Shown: positions 44,830 through 54,394, counted from the stretch's first letter. The stretch: 64,000 nucleotides of DNA from Labilithrix sp. (GCA_019637155.1 JAHBWE010000011.1:124001-188000), one strand, 5' to 3'. Numbers and translations are program-made. The notes: a model not told the origin generated them from the letters alone.

Positions 44830-45843
44830 ATGCGTGCCTTCGTCGTCGCCGTCACGTTCGTCGCCGCCGCCGCGTGCGTGGCGCCGCCGAGCGAACGTGA
44901 AGGAGAGAGCGAAGAGATCGCGACCGACGACGCGGCGCTCTTCGGCAGCGGGCTCGTCGAGGTGACCGGCTTCGGGCGGAACCCCGGCGCGCTCCGGATG
45001 TTCGAGCACGTGCCGGCGAACCTGCCGCCGAACCCCGCCGTCGTCGTCGTGCTCCACGGCTGCACCACGAACGCGCTCCACATCGCGGGCACGGGATGGA
45101 ACCAGCTCGCCGATCAGCGCGGTTTCATCGTCGTCTATCCGCAGCAGTCGTACTGGAACAACGGCGCCTACTGCTTCAACTGGGCGAACCCGATGGGGTT
45201 CGGCGACGACGACGCGAAGCGCGGCGGCGGCGAGAGCGAGTCGATCCGCGAGATGACGGCGCACGCGCTGCGGCGCCATCGCGGCGACGCGGAACGCGTG
45301 TATGTTGCAGGTTTCTCGGCGGGGGCCGCGATGGCGGTCGATCTCGCGGCGGCGTATCCGGACGTCTACGCCGCCGCGGCGAGCTTCGCCGGCGTGCCGT
45401 ACGGGTGCGCCTCCACGCTGCCGGAGTCGGTGAGCTGCATGATGCCCGGGATCGAGCGCTCGCCGAGCGAGCACGCGCGCCGGGTGAAGGCCGCGTTTCC
45501 GAGCTACACCGGGCGCCGTCCGCGGATCTCGATCTGGCACGGCGCGCTCGACAACGTCGTGTTCCCGAAGAACCAGCGCGAGCTCACGAAGCAGTGGACC
45601 GAGCTCCACGGGGTGGGGGCGGAGCCGTCGATCGTGGACGAGGTCGACGGGCACCCGCACGCAGTCTGGCTCGACGACGACGACCAGAAGGTGGTGGAGA
45701 CCTACCGCGTCGAGGGGATGTGGCACGGCTTCCCGGTCGACCCCGCGAGCGGCTGCGGGCTCGTCGGTCCCTACGCGTTCGCGCACGGCATCTGCGGCGC
45801 CCGCCGCGCGTTCGAGTTCTTCGAGAGGGGAGCTTCGCGTTAG
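44830..45843 (+). CDS. PHB-depolymerase-family esterase lipoprotein
   Basis: ATG 44830 gives 337 residues with a signal peptide and lipobox AAAC (Cys16). The alpha/beta-hydrolase core contains AVVVVLHGCTTNALHIA, the disulfide-type YWNNGAYCFNW, and nucleophile Ser in VYVAGFSAGAAMAVDL. Candidate acid and base residues lie in SIWHGALDNVV and EGMWHGFPVD. This is the extracellular PHB depolymerase/feruloyl-esterase (Esterase_phb) family, which hydrolyses polyester or acetyl/feruloyl ester bonds. Its 3' end overlaps the convergent gene by 4 bp. Confidence 0.87.
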   Translation: MRAFVVAVTFVAAAACVAPPSEREGESEEIATDDAALFGSGLVEVTGFGRNPGALRMFEHVPANLPPNPAVVVVLHGCTTNALHIAGTGWNQLADQRGFIVVYPQQSYWNNGAYCFNWANPMGFGDDDAKRGGGESESIREMTAHALRRHRGDAERVYVAGFSAGAAMAVDLAAAYPDVYAAAASFAGVPYGCASTLPESVSCMMPGIERSPSEHARRVKAAFPSYTGRRPRISIWHGALDNVVFPKNQRELTKQWTELHGVGAEPSIVDEVDGHPHAVWLDDDDQKVVETYRVEGMWHGFPVDPASGCGLVGPYAFAHGICGARRAFEFFERGASR

Positions 45844-46445
45844 AAGATGACGCGGTAGGAGAGGATGGCGCCGTCGCGGTAGCCTTCGATGCGCATCTTT
45901 TCGATCTCCTTTGCCGCCGACCATGTGCGCGGCGGCACGAGGTAGGGGAAGAGCGAGCCGAGCACGCCGAAGCCGCCTGCGATGAACACGCGCGCGCTGC
46001 GCTCGGCGACCTCCCAGAAGGGCTTCACCGGGCCGAGGAAGTTGTAGTCCATGATCGGCGCGCTGACGCCGGCGAGCATCGCGATCGCGAGCGCCATCGG
46101 CCACGTCGTGCGCACGTTGCCGTCCGGGCCCGGGCCGGGCGCATAGAGCGGATCGCACTTCGGCAGCGAGAGGTAGCCGCCGCCGAGGAAGCCGCCCCAC
46201 GTGAAGCCGACGAGCGTGGGGCCGATGAAGCGCACCGGCGCGGGGCTCATGTGCTTGAGGTGCTTGATGTTGAGGTACACGCTGCCGACGAAGCTGAGCG
46301 CGAACGCGCCGGTGTACATCCAGTCGAAGCCCGAGGCCTGCTCGCAGAGCTCGATCTCGCGTGCCTGCCGCGGTCGAATGTCCGACGGCGCATAGACGTA
46401 CGGCGGCTCCTCGTAGTGCGACGGAGGCGGCGCAGGCGGGTCCAC
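45840..46445 (-). CDS. Multi-pass membrane protein, unknown
   Basis: The GTG start at 46445 gives 201 residues. After a Pro-rich cytoplasmic lead there are about four hydrophobic segments (WMYTGAFALSFVGSVYL, FIGPTLVGFTWGGFLGGGY, MALAIAMLAGVSAP, VFIAGGFGVLGSLFPYLV). The protein contains single Cys residues flanking the first segment (IELCEQASGFDWMY and LPKCDPLYAPGPG). No transporter signature is recognised. It looks like a conserved hypothetical inner-membrane protein. It is flanked by a convergent esterase gene and a divergent mutase gene, so it is transcribed alone. Confidence 0.75.
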   Translation of the reverse strand: MDPPAPPPSHYEEPPYVYAPSDIRPRQAREIELCEQASGFDWMYTGAFALSFVGSVYLNIKHLKHMSPAPVRFIGPTLVGFTWGGFLGGGYLSLPKCDPLYAPGPGPDGNVRTTWPMALAIAMLAGVSAPIMDYNFLGPVKPFWEVAERSARVFIAGGFGVLGSLFPYLVPPRTWSAAKEIEKMRIEGYRDGAILSYRVIF

Positions 46446-46527
46446 GGCGGGCGCACCCTACCATGCCTTCTGCATGGCTTTGCGCTCCGCTTGCGCCCGG
46501 CGAAGAAAAGCGGTTTGGTCGCGGGTC

Positions 46528-47928
46528 ATGAGCGCGTCCGTTCCGGGGCACATCTTCCGCGAGTACGACATCCGAGGTGTGGCCGAGCGCGATCTCTCGG
46601 ACGACCTCGCCTACGGCGTGGGGCGCGGCTTCGGCGCGATGATCGGCGGCGCGGGCAAGACGGTCGCGGTCGGGCGCGACTGCCGCCTCTCGTCGCCTCG
46701 CCTCTTCGCCGCGCTGACGAAGGGCCTCGTCGCCGCCGGCGCGCGCGTGATCGACGTCGGCGTCGGCCCTACGCCGAAGCTCTACTTCGCCGCGCACTTC
46801 CTCGAGACCGACGGCGCGGTGATGATCACCGGCAGCCACAACCCCGGCGACGAGAACGGCTTCAAGATGATGCGGGGGAAGGCGAGCTTCTTCGGCCCCG
46901 ACATCCAGGCGCTCAAGGCGAACATCGAGGAGGGCTTCGGCGCGGACGCGGCCGGCGGCGGCGTCGAACAGAAGGACGTCGAAGACGCCTACGTCGCCGA
47001 AATGAAGACGCGCTTCGATTTTTCAGGAGCGAAGGGGAAGGGCCTCGCGTTCGTGCTCGACGCGGGCAACGGCGCCGGCGGTCCGCTCGCGGTGAAGACG
47101 ATGAGGGCGCTCGGGCTCGAGCCGGATCCGCTCTTCTGCGACATGGACGGGAACTTTCCGAACCATCACCCCGATCCGACCGTGCTCGAGAACATCGCCG
47201 CGCTCGTGAAGCGCGTGCGCGACACCGGGGCGCGGGTGGGGCTCGCGTACGACGGCGACGCGGACCGCCTCGGCGCGATCGACGAGAAGGGCGAGGTGAT
47301 CTGGGGCGACAAGCTGATGATCCTCTTCTCGCGCGCGCTCTTGAAGGACAAGCCGGGCGCGACGATCCTGGGCGAGGTGAAGTGCTCGCAGACGCTCTAC
47401 GACGACATCGCGAAGCACGGCGGCGAGCCGGTGGTGTGGAAGACGGGCCACTCGCTCATCAAGACGAAGATGAAGGAGACCGGCGCGCTCCTCGCGGGGG
47501 AGATGAGCGGTCACCTCTTCTTCGCCGATCGCTACCGCGGCTACGACGACGCGATCTACGCGTCGCTCCGGCTCCTCGAGATCGTGGCGAACGATCCGCG
47601 GCCGCTCTCCGAGATGCTCGCCGACGTCCCGAAGACGTTCACGACGCCGGAGCTCCGCCTCGACTGCCCCGACGCGATCAAGTTCCAGGTCGTCGCCGCG
47701 GTGACGAAGCACTTCAAGGACAAGGGCAACAAGGTGCTCGACATCGACGGCGCGCGGATCTCGTTCGCGAGCAAGGGGACCGCTCCGACGTGGGGCCTCG
47801 TCCGCGCGTCGAACACGGGGCCCGTCCTCGTCATGCGGTTCGAGGCGGGGACGCAAGAGGAGCTCGACGCGATCAAGAAGGAGGTCGAGGCGGTGGTGGC
47901 GGCGGAGCGCGCGAAGCTGGGCGGATGA
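46528..47928 (+). CDS. Phosphomannomutase/phosphoglucomutase
   Basis: ATG 46528 gives 466 residues. The protein starts HIFREYDIRGVAE, has the phosphoserine loop MITGSHNPGDENGFK, the metal-binding loop AYDGDADRLGAID, sugar-specificity loop GEMSGHLFF and C-terminal phosphate-binding RASNTGPVLVMRFEA. This is the AlgC/ManB class of alpha-D-phosphohexomutases, interconverting mannose (or glucose) 6- and 1-phosphate for GDP-mannose and polysaccharide synthesis. The stop overlaps the prmC start (ATGA). Confidence 0.93.
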   Translation: MSASVPGHIFREYDIRGVAERDLSDDLAYGVGRGFGAMIGGAGKTVAVGRDCRLSSPRLFAALTKGLVAAGARVIDVGVGPTPKLYFAAHFLETDGAVMITGSHNPGDENGFKMMRGKASFFGPDIQALKANIEEGFGADAAGGGVEQKDVEDAYVAEMKTRFDFSGAKGKGLAFVLDAGNGAGGPLAVKTMRALGLEPDPLFCDMDGNFPNHHPDPTVLENIAALVKRVRDTGARVGLAYDGDADRLGAIDEKGEVIWGDKLMILFSRALLKDKPGATILGEVKCSQTLYDDIAKHGGEPVVWKTGHSLIKTKMKETGALLAGEMSGHLFFADRYRGYDDAIYASLRLLEIVANDPRPLSEMLADVPKTFTTPELRLDCPDAIKFQVVAAVTKHFKDKGNKVLDIDGARISFASKGTAPTWGLVRASNTGPVLVMRFEAGTQEELDAIKKEVEAVVAAERAKLGG

Positions 47929-48800
47929 CGCAAGCGGAGGCGCCGAAGACCTGGACGATCGGGTCGCTCGTGAAGTGGGCGACCGACGATTTTCGCGCGC
48001 GCGGGATCGAGAACCCGCGCCTCGACGCCGAGGTCCTCGTCGCCCACGCGCTCGGGATCGATCGCACGCGCGTCATCATCGAGTCGCTGCGGCCGCTCGA
48101 GGGCGCGGAGCTCGCGGAGCTGCGGGAGCTCGTGAAGCGGCGGCGCGCGCGCGAGCCGATCGCGTACCTGCGCGGCACGCGCGAGTTCTACGGGCTCACG
48201 TTCCAGGTCGATCCGCGCGTCTTGATCCCGCGGCCCGACACCGAGGCGCTCGTCGAGTGCGCGCTCGCGCGATCGGCCCACGTCTCGCTCTCGATGCGCC
48301 TCCTCGATCTCTGCACCGGCAGCGGGTGCGTCGCGATCGCGATCGCGCGGCAGCGGCCCACCGCGCGCGTGGTCGCGATCGACGTGAGCGCCGGCGCGCT
48401 CGAGGTCGCGCGGACGAACGCGTACCGGCTCGGCGCGTACAACGTCGCGTTCGTCGAGAGCGACCTCTTCGCCGCGGTGCCGCCGCAGCGCTTCGACGTC
48501 ATCACCGCGAACCCGCCCTACGTCGCGACCGGCGAGATCGCCGGGCTGATGGCGGACGTGCGGGACTTCGAGCCGCGGCTCGCGCTCGACGGCGGCGCGG
48601 ACGGGCTCGACCTCGTGCGGCGGATCCTCGACGGCGCGCCGGCGTACCTCGAGGCGGAGGGGGTGCTCGCGCTCGAGATCGGCGCGGGCGAGGCGGAGGC
48701 TGCCGTGGCGCTGTTCGCGGAGCGCGGCTACCGCGAGGTCCGCGTCGATCGCGACTACGCCAAGATCGAGCGGGTCGTCAGCGGGATCCGGCCCGCGTAG
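47925..48800 (+). CDS. prmC: Peptide chain release factor N5-glutamine methyltransferase PrmC (HemK)
   Basis: The 291-residue product has the N-terminal helical substrate domain (NPRLDAEVLVAHALGIDRTR, RRRAREPIAYLRGTREFYGL) and a Rossmann methyltransferase domain with SAM motif LLDLCTGSGCVAIAIA. It also has the catalytic NPPY (VITANPPYVATGEIA) and ALDGGADGLDLVRRIL. It methylates the GGQ glutamine of release factors RF1 and RF2. It is usually found next to prfA; here it is coupled to a phosphohexomutase instead. Confidence 0.94.
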   Translation: MTQAEAPKTWTIGSLVKWATDDFRARGIENPRLDAEVLVAHALGIDRTRVIIESLRPLEGAELAELRELVKRRRAREPIAYLRGTREFYGLTFQVDPRVLIPRPDTEALVECALARSAHVSLSMRLLDLCTGSGCVAIAIARQRPTARVVAIDVSAGALEVARTNAYRLGAYNVAFVESDLFAAVPPQRFDVITANPPYVATGEIAGLMADVRDFEPRLALDGGADGLDLVRRILDGAPAYLEAEGVLALEIGAGEAEAAVALFAERGYREVRVDRDYAKIERVVSGIRPA

Positions 48801-48811
48801 AATCGACGGCC

Positions 48812-49987
48812 TTGCGCCGGGCTCTCCTCGCCGTCTGCTGCTTCTTCGCCGCGCTCGCGTTCGCGCCGCCCGCGCCGGCGCAGCCGAAGGACCTCTCCCG
48901 CGCGCGGGCGCTCGATCGCGAGGGCGCGAAGGCCTACGGCGAGGGCCGCTACGCCGACGCGATCCGCGCGTTCGACGAGGCGTACCGGCTCGGCGGTCCG
49001 CCGTTCGAGCTCTGGAACATCGCGAAGTGTCACCTGCGCCTCGATCAACCGGAGCAGGCGGCGGAGCTCCTCGAGCGCTACCTCGCGACGCCGAACCTCC
49101 CGAAGGAAGACCGCGAGGAGGCGTCCGCGCAGCTCGACGCGCTGAAGAAGCGGCCGAGCACGCTCACGGTGACGTCGTCGCCGGCGGGCGCGACGGTCAC
49201 GGTCGACGGGAAGGAGGTGCCGGGCGTCACGCCGCTCAGCGTCACGGTGATGCACGGCTCGCACACGGTGGAGGTCTCCGCCCCGACGGGTGTACCTTAC
49301 AAGCAAAAGCTGGAGGCGCGTTACGGGCGCGCGGTGCACGTCGTGGCGCACCTCAAGGAGGGCGGGGCGGAGCGGCCGGCGCCGCCCGCGAACCCGTACG
49401 CGAGTGACGGCGAAGGCGCGATCTCGGTCCGGGCCGCGCTCTCCCTCGTCGCGCCTCGCTTCGGCTCGATCGGCGGCGCGGCGGGGCCGGGGTTCCTCGG
49501 GCTCGTCACGGTGCGGGTCGCGGCGCTGGGGCGCGGCGCGCTCGCGGTCGGCGGCGTCTTCACCGTTTCCGGCGACAGCTGGGGCAACGAGAGCGGCGCG
49601 TCGAACGACGTGGCGAGCCTCTGCGCGATGCCGAACGAGCAGAGCGCGACCGCGCTCGGGGCCTTCGGCGTCGCGACCGCGATGTTCCCGCTCTCCTCGA
49701 AGCTGAAGCTCGGCGGCATGACCGGCGTCGGCTTCGCGGGGCTCTCGCACGATCAGCTCGGGAGCGACGTCTTCATCGCGAGCTGCGATCCCTCGACCGG
49801 GCTCCGCCCCGCGTTCCTCTTCGGCGCCGCGCTCGACTACTCGCTCGGCTCCGTCTTCCGCCTCTCCGCGTTCCCGCTCACGTGGCACCTCCAGCCCGCG
49901 TTCGGCGACACGCGGAGCTTCCCGCGCGACGCGACGAGCGTGTGGATGCGCTTCGGCGTGGGCGTCGGCCTCGGGGTGGACCTTTGA
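48812..49987 (+). CDS. TPR/PEGA-domain exported protein
   Basis: TTG 48812 is the only plausible start and gives a signal peptide (ALLAVCCFFAALAFAPPAPAQ). The 391-residue product has two or three TPR-like units (AKAYGEGRYADAIRAFDEAY, DQPEQAAELLERYLAT), a PEGA domain at about 110-180 (STLTVTSSPAGATVTVDGKE, TPLSVTVMHGSHTVEV), and a C-terminal barrel-like region of about 180 residues with repeated Gly/aromatic strands. The combination occurs widely among myxobacterial envelope proteins. It overlaps the next gene as TTGA, so the two are coupled. Confidence 0.82.
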   Translation: MRRALLAVCCFFAALAFAPPAPAQPKDLSRARALDREGAKAYGEGRYADAIRAFDEAYRLGGPPFELWNIAKCHLRLDQPEQAAELLERYLATPNLPKEDREEASAQLDALKKRPSTLTVTSSPAGATVTVDGKEVPGVTPLSVTVMHGSHTVEVSAPTGVPYKQKLEARYGRAVHVVAHLKEGGAERPAPPANPYASDGEGAISVRAALSLVAPRFGSIGGAAGPGFLGLVTVRVAALGRGALAVGGVFTVSGDSWGNESGASNDVASLCAMPNEQSATALGAFGVATAMFPLSSKLKLGGMTGVGFAGLSHDQLGSDVFIASCDPSTGLRPAFLFGAALDYSLGSVFRLSAFPLTWHLQPAFGDTRSFPRDATSVWMRFGVGVGLGVDL

Positions 49988-51126
49988 TCCGACCGCTCGT
50001 CCTCGCCGCGATCGCGATGTTGGCGGCGCCGTCGCGTCGCGCGATCGCGTCGGGGGCGCCCGACGGGTGGCGCCTGGCGGGTGAGGACGGGATCCGCGGC
50101 TTCACGATCGGACCGATCGAGAACGGCTACCACCCGGGGGTCGGCTACGGCTCGCCCGCGTACGGCCGCACGCTCGACGAATGCAGGAAGATGGGCGCGC
50201 GCTGGATCGCGCTCACGCCGTTCGGCCGCGTGTCGAACCTCGAGGGGAGCGGCGTCGATCCGACCTTCGAGAAGCCGTTCCGCGAGAACCGCGAGGACGT
50301 CCGGCGCGCGATCCGGATGGCGCGCGAGCGCGGGCTCCGGGTCATGCTCGTCCCGCATCTGTGGGTCGAGTCGGGGGACTGGCGCGCGAAGATCGATCCG
50401 CCGACGGAGGCGGGATGGGAGGAGTGGACGCGGAGCTACGAGGCGTACGTGACGGCGTGGGCGGAGGTCGCGGAGGAGTCGGGGGTCGATCTGTTCTCCG
50501 CCGGCGTCGAGCTCCGCTCGTGGGTGACGACCGCGCACGCGCCGTCGTTCGCGGCGCTGGTCCGTCGCCTGCGGAAGGTCTATCGCGGTCCGATCACGTA
50601 CTCGGCGAACTGGGACGACGCGGACCACACGCTCGTGTGGAGCGAGCTCGACGTGATCGGCATCAACGCGTTCTATCCGCTGGCGGACAAGGAGGGCTCC
50701 GGCCTCGACGTGCTGCTCGAGGGCGGCAAGAACGTACGCGCGAAGGTGCACGCGCTCGCGGAGGCGTGGCAAAAGCCGGTGCTCTTCACGGAGGTGGGGT
50801 ACACGACGCGTCCGGATCCGGCGGTGAAGCCGTGGCTGTGGCCGGAGGAGATCGGGAAGGTGCCGATCGACGAGCACGCGCAGGCGGACGCGTACCGCGG
50901 GCTCCTCGCGCCGCTCCTCGACGAGCCCTACTTCATGGGCTTCTTCGTCTGGCGCCTCTACGCCGATCCCGACGACGTCTCGCAGGAGCCCGGCTTCGGC
51001 TTCTCCCCCCGCGGCAAACAAGCCGAGCTCGTGGTCCGCGACGCCTTCGCGACCACCTGGGCCACCGACGCGCACCGCATCCCGGGCTGGGCCCCGAAGG
51101 CCCGCGTCCCGGGGATCTATCCGTAG
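49984..51126 (+). CDS. Secreted TIM-barrel glycosidase, GH113-like
   Basis: A TTG start at 49984 overlaps the previous stop and gives 380 residues with a signal peptide ending near AIASGA. The fold is a TIM barrel: RGFTIGPIENGYHPGVGYG, ARWIALTPFGRVSN, RGLRVMLVPHLWV, VDLFSAGVELRSWV with a candidate catalytic Glu, DVIGINAFYPLAD, and KPVLFTEVGYTTRPD with a second candidate Glu. The pattern resembles GH113 beta-mannanases and related glycoside hydrolase-like proteins. The natural substrate cannot be inferred. The PEGA protein upstream may be its partner at the cell surface. Confidence 0.78.
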   Translation: MIRPLVLAAIAMLAAPSRRAIASGAPDGWRLAGEDGIRGFTIGPIENGYHPGVGYGSPAYGRTLDECRKMGARWIALTPFGRVSNLEGSGVDPTFEKPFRENREDVRRAIRMARERGLRVMLVPHLWVESGDWRAKIDPPTEAGWEEWTRSYEAYVTAWAEVAEESGVDLFSAGVELRSWVTTAHAPSFAALVRRLRKVYRGPITYSANWDDADHTLVWSELDVIGINAFYPLADKEGSGLDVLLEGGKNVRAKVHALAEAWQKPVLFTEVGYTTRPDPAVKPWLWPEEIGKVPIDEHAQADAYRGLLAPLLDEPYFMGFFVWRLYADPDDVSQEPGFGFSPRGKQAELVVRDAFATTWATDAHRIPGWAPKARVPGIYP

Positions 51127-51132
51127 CGACGG

Positions 51133-52370
51133 CTACTTCAGCGCGTAGCTCTCGAGGTAGTCGAGCCCGCTGCGGATCGCCGACGACGCATGAACGACGT
51201 GGATCGGCGCGCTCATCGCCCAGCCGACGCGGACGGCGTGGAAGAGCAGCGCGTGAAGGAAGCTCTGCGTGGCGATCTCGATCCCGGCGAAGTCCACCGC
51301 GACGGCCGTTCCTCCGGCCACTCGGTTGCGCAGCTCTTCGCCGAGGCGCGCGGCGGCCGCTGCGTCCCCGACCCGATCTCGGATCACGTACACGGTGACA
51401 CCGCTCGGCGGCGCCTCGTAGGTAAGCCACGTCCGGCGTGTCCCGGCGGGCGTGCGCTCCGAGGCGCGCTCTCGGATCACCTGAAGGAGCGCGTCTCGAT
51501 CCTGGATCTCGAGCGGCAGCTCGAAGACGGCGAGCGTGCCGGGATAGCCGGTGCGTCGGGCGTCAGGAAGGACAGCTCGTGGGTGCCTTCGTGCTCGTCG
51601 CTCGTCAGGAGCAGCGCGCCGCCGCGCGTGGAGAGGAGGAACCGGCTCGCGGTGAGCTTCGCCATCTCCGACGTGAAGAAGAGACCGAGCCCTGCGTTGT
51701 CGATGCTCCCTGTCTGACCCTCGGGAAACGTCCCGGAGATGTGCGGACGGATCGCCTTCTCGAGAGCGACCTTCGCGTCGGGCACGTCGTGGAAGCGGCG
51801 TAGGCTCTCGGCGATCCCGCGACCGCTGTCCGCGACCGTGACCTGGACGGTCGGACGCGTGTACGGTCCCTTGCCCGCCTCGATGCGCTGCGCGCCGATG
51901 ACGGCGCCGAGCGGATCGCCGCTGTGTTGAAGGACGTTTCGGAGGAGCTCGTCGATGACGTAGGCGAGCGCTCCTCGTGACTCCGACTCCTCGTCGTCGG
52001 GAACGGCGAGCCTCGCGATGCGTCCCGCCACCGCTTCCGCCGACGATCCGAACGCGACGCGTTGGATCGCGACCGTGCGGTCGACCTGGGAGGCGCCGAA
52101 GTCTTGACCGTCGCGCGCCGCGGCGAAGCCGACGGCGTGCGCGAAGCGGCCGGCGCCGGATTGACCGCGCGTGTACACGTCGGAGCGTGTTTCGTCGTGA
52201 AGCTCGCGTCGCGCGAGGGCGCACAGCGCGACGAGCGCCCACATCTCGACGACGTCGAGCGTGTCGAGGTTCTTGTGGAACGTCGGCGTGCGCGTTACGG
52301 CGGCGAGGAACGGAGTGGGGTCCGTCAGCGCGATGCGGTCGGGGAGGACCAGATCGGGAGCCTCGATCAT
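51133..52370 (-). pseudogene. Frameshifted ATP-binding (HATPase) / STAS-like DUF4325 regulator
   Basis: Frame A from ATG 52370 encodes an N-terminal region and a HATPase_c domain (YVIDELLRNVLQHSG N-box, VTVADSGRGIAESL, GSIDNAGLGLFFTSEMAKL). It reads out of family near 51560 and stops at 51477. A second frame, picking up at about 51565, continues seamlessly with RRTGYPGTLAVFELPLEIQD, the expected end of a HATPase, then a STAS-like DUF4325 domain (GTAVAVDFAGIEIATQSFLH) to a stop at 51133. One inserted or deleted base between about 51545 and 51570 separates them. This is either a real mutation, a sequencing error or an unusual frameshift. The intact protein would be an ATP-binding regulator of the DUF4325 class. 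Confidence 0.78.
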
Positions 52371-52482
52371 CGGCGAAACCCTACCATGTGGCGTTCTGCG
52401 GCCGGCCGCCGGCCAAGTTCTCGTCTCTAGCGGGGAATTTGTATGCGCACAATGTGGGATGCGACGCTTGCGGCGCACGGAA

Positions 52483-53439
52483 ATGCGGCGTTTGGGTTTG
52501 GCATTGGTCGCGGCGACGTCGTTCGCTGCGGGGACGTGGGTGGAGATCCATCCGCGCTCGGCGCCGCCTACGCCTGCGACCTCCGCGTCGGTCGCGCCGC
52601 TGCCGCCGCCTGCGCCTGCGCCGGCTCATGAGCTTCCGGTCCTTCCGTCGACCGCCGAGGCCGTGGCCGTCGGGCCTTGGCCGCGGTTGAACCCCGAGGC
52701 TTCGATCGCAAAGGCTTGGCAGATCGCGGATGGGCCGCATCGGCGGCACGGCGACAAACGGCGGATCGTCACGCTCACGTTCGACGACGGGCCGTTCCCC
52801 GAGACGACGCCGCGCGTCCTCGAGCTCCTCGCCAAGCACGACGTGAAGGCCACGTTCTTCGTCATCGGTCGCTACCTCGACGGGGACGGGGAGCGCGCCG
52901 CGGCGTCGCGCGCGGTCCTCGAGAAGACGGCGGCGGCGGGGCACCTCATCGGGAACCACACCCACGATCACTCGCTCCTCACGAACATCACGCACACGCA
53001 GGTGCTCGATCAGATCGACCGCGGCGCGTCGTCGATCGAGCGCGTCCTCGGCAACAAACCGCTCCTCATCCGCCCGCCCTACGGCCAGCTCGACGACTTC
53101 GGGCAGGGCGCCGTCCGCGACCGCGGGCTCGACATCGTGCTGTGGAACGTCGAGACGAAGGACATGGAGCGCGACGACACGAACGCGATGTACCGCGAGC
53201 TCGTGCACCAGCTCGCGGTGAAGGAGGGCGGCGTCGTCCTGCTCCACGACATCCGCTGGAGCTCGATCCGCCTCCTCGAACGCCTCCTCGACTACCTCGC
53301 CGCGAAGCGCTGGGACCCGGCGCGCCCGAACCGCGCCGGCTACGTCGTCGTCGACATGCCGACCTACCTCCGCGAGGTCGAAGCCTCCCCACCCCAACAC
53401 CGCGCCCGCGCCCGCAAAAAAACCGGACCCCGCCGATAG
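52483..53439 (+). CDS. Polysaccharide deacetylase (NodB domain)
   Basis: ATG 52483 gives 318 residues with an N-terminal signal/anchor and a Pro/Ala linker to about residue 80. The carbohydrate esterase family 4 domain follows: RIVTLTFDDGPFPETTPRVL (catalytic Asp pair), DVKATFFVIGRYL, HLIGNHTHDHSLLTNIT (metal His residues), LLIRPPYGQLD and VVLLHDIRWSSIRLL. It deacetylates GlcNAc in peptidoglycan, chitin or exopolysaccharide outside the cytoplasm. It ends just before a palindromic repeat, and its start is 112 bp from the divergent frameshifted regulator. Confidence 0.9.
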   Translation: MRRLGLALVAATSFAAGTWVEIHPRSAPPTPATSASVAPLPPPAPAPAHELPVLPSTAEAVAVGPWPRLNPEASIAKAWQIADGPHRRHGDKRRIVTLTFDDGPFPETTPRVLELLAKHDVKATFFVIGRYLDGDGERAAASRAVLEKTAAAGHLIGNHTHDHSLLTNITHTQVLDQIDRGASSIERVLGNKPLLIRPPYGQLDDFGQGAVRDRGLDIVLWNVETKDMERDDTNAMYRELVHQLAVKEGGVVLLHDIRWSSIRLLERLLDYLAAKRWDPARPNRAGYVVVDMPTYLREVEASPPQHRARARKKTGPRR

Positions 53440-53440
53440 C

Positions 53441-53525
53441 CCTCTCGGGGGCCCGGGGGCGCGGAGCGCGTCCCCGCGCGACGGCCCCCGGCGGGAGAGC
53501 TCGAGAGGGCAGAGCCCTCTCGAAC
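53441..53525. repeat. Dispersed palindromic repeat, long copy
   Basis: The 85-bp spacer is GC-rich and contains the 34-nt element 53492-53525 with a perfect stem, arms CGAGAGGGC and GCCCTCTCG, loop AGA. The same 34-nt element, one mismatch, occurs inverted at 60231-60264. The longer copy also carries a nested palindrome of G and C runs (53447-53491). It lies between the convergent ends of the deacetylase and TlpA-like genes, so it could act as a bidirectional terminator. Confidence 0.85.
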
Positions 53526-53534
53526 AAGCAAGCC

Positions 53535-54341
53535 TCAGCCGCCGCTGAGGCCTTCGCAGACGCCGGCGCTCGGGCCCGTGAGCTTGCCGTTCTTCGACTC
53601 GACCGGGCAGTAGCCGCCGATGCGGATCTGGTTCACGAGCTCGACGACGGCGGCGTTGGACCACTCGCGTGCGCCGTCGAAGCGCGCGCGGATGACGCCG
53701 TCCTTGTCGATGATCCACGTCTCCGGGTAGAGGCTCGTGCCGTACTTGCCGCGCACGATCTTCGCGTCGGGATCCATCAAGACGGAGAACGGCGGCTCGT
53801 TCTCGCGGAGGACGGACTTGAGCGTGTCGATCGCCTCCTGCGCCGTGTCGTCGGTCGACACGGTGACGACCGCGACGTCGCTCTGCGGCTTCAAGATGCG
53901 CGCGAGGTCGGCGATCTCCGGCATCTCCTCCATGCAGGGGCCGCATGTCTTCGTCCAGAAGTTCAGGACGACGACCTTGCCGCGGTAGCTCTCGAGCGAG
54001 ACGTCGTGGCCCTTGATGTCCTTCAGCGTGAAGCTCGGCGCCTTGCGCTCGTAGCCGACGTAGTTGGGGCGGAGGATGCACGTCGGCGTGCAGCGACGAC
54101 GCATCTCACCCTCCTTCGCGACGGAGACGAAGCTGTAGACCCCGACCGCAGCGGCGATCACGAACGCGAGGTGCGCCATCGGCGCGAGCGCGATCGCGGG
54201 CTGCTCCTTCGGCTCCTCCTTCTTCGCCTTCGCGGCACGACGCTTCGGCGCGGGCTCTTCGCTCTCCGGCGCCTCGTCATCGGCGTCGTCGTCTTCCTCG
54301 CGGTCGCGCTCCGTCGCGTCCTCTTCTTCTTCCTTCGCCAC
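53535..54341 (-). CDS. Membrane-anchored TlpA-like thioredoxin
   Basis: The 268-residue product has a strongly acidic then basic cytoplasmic N-terminus, a single membrane helix (about 56-76) and a periplasmic thioredoxin fold. That fold has KVVVLNFWTKTCGPCMEEMP (redox CGPC), VAVVTVSTDDTAQEAI, FSVLMDPDAKIV and the cis-Pro loop GTSLYPETWIIDKDG. An extra Cys pair (RRRCTPTCILRP) lies just after the membrane helix, and two Cys occur near the C-terminus. It is expected to reduce or exchange disulfides in the periplasm, for example in cytochrome maturation, though no ccm/ccs genes are near. Confidence 0.9.
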   Translation of the reverse strand: MAKEEEEDATERDREEDDDADDEAPESEEPAPKRRAAKAKKEEPKEQPAIALAPMAHLAFVIAAAVGVYSFVSVAKEGEMRRRCTPTCILRPNYVGYERKAPSFTLKDIKGHDVSLESYRGKVVVLNFWTKTCGPCMEEMPEIADLARILKPQSDVAVVTVSTDDTAQEAIDTLKSVLRENEPPFSVLMDPDAKIVRGKYGTSLYPETWIIDKDGVIRARFDGAREWSNAAVVELVNQIRIGGYCPVESKNGKLTGPSAGVCEGLSGG

Positions 54342-54394
54342 GCCCCAAGTCTTGCACGAGGGAGCGCACGGGGGAACGGCTCACGTGTAACGGA

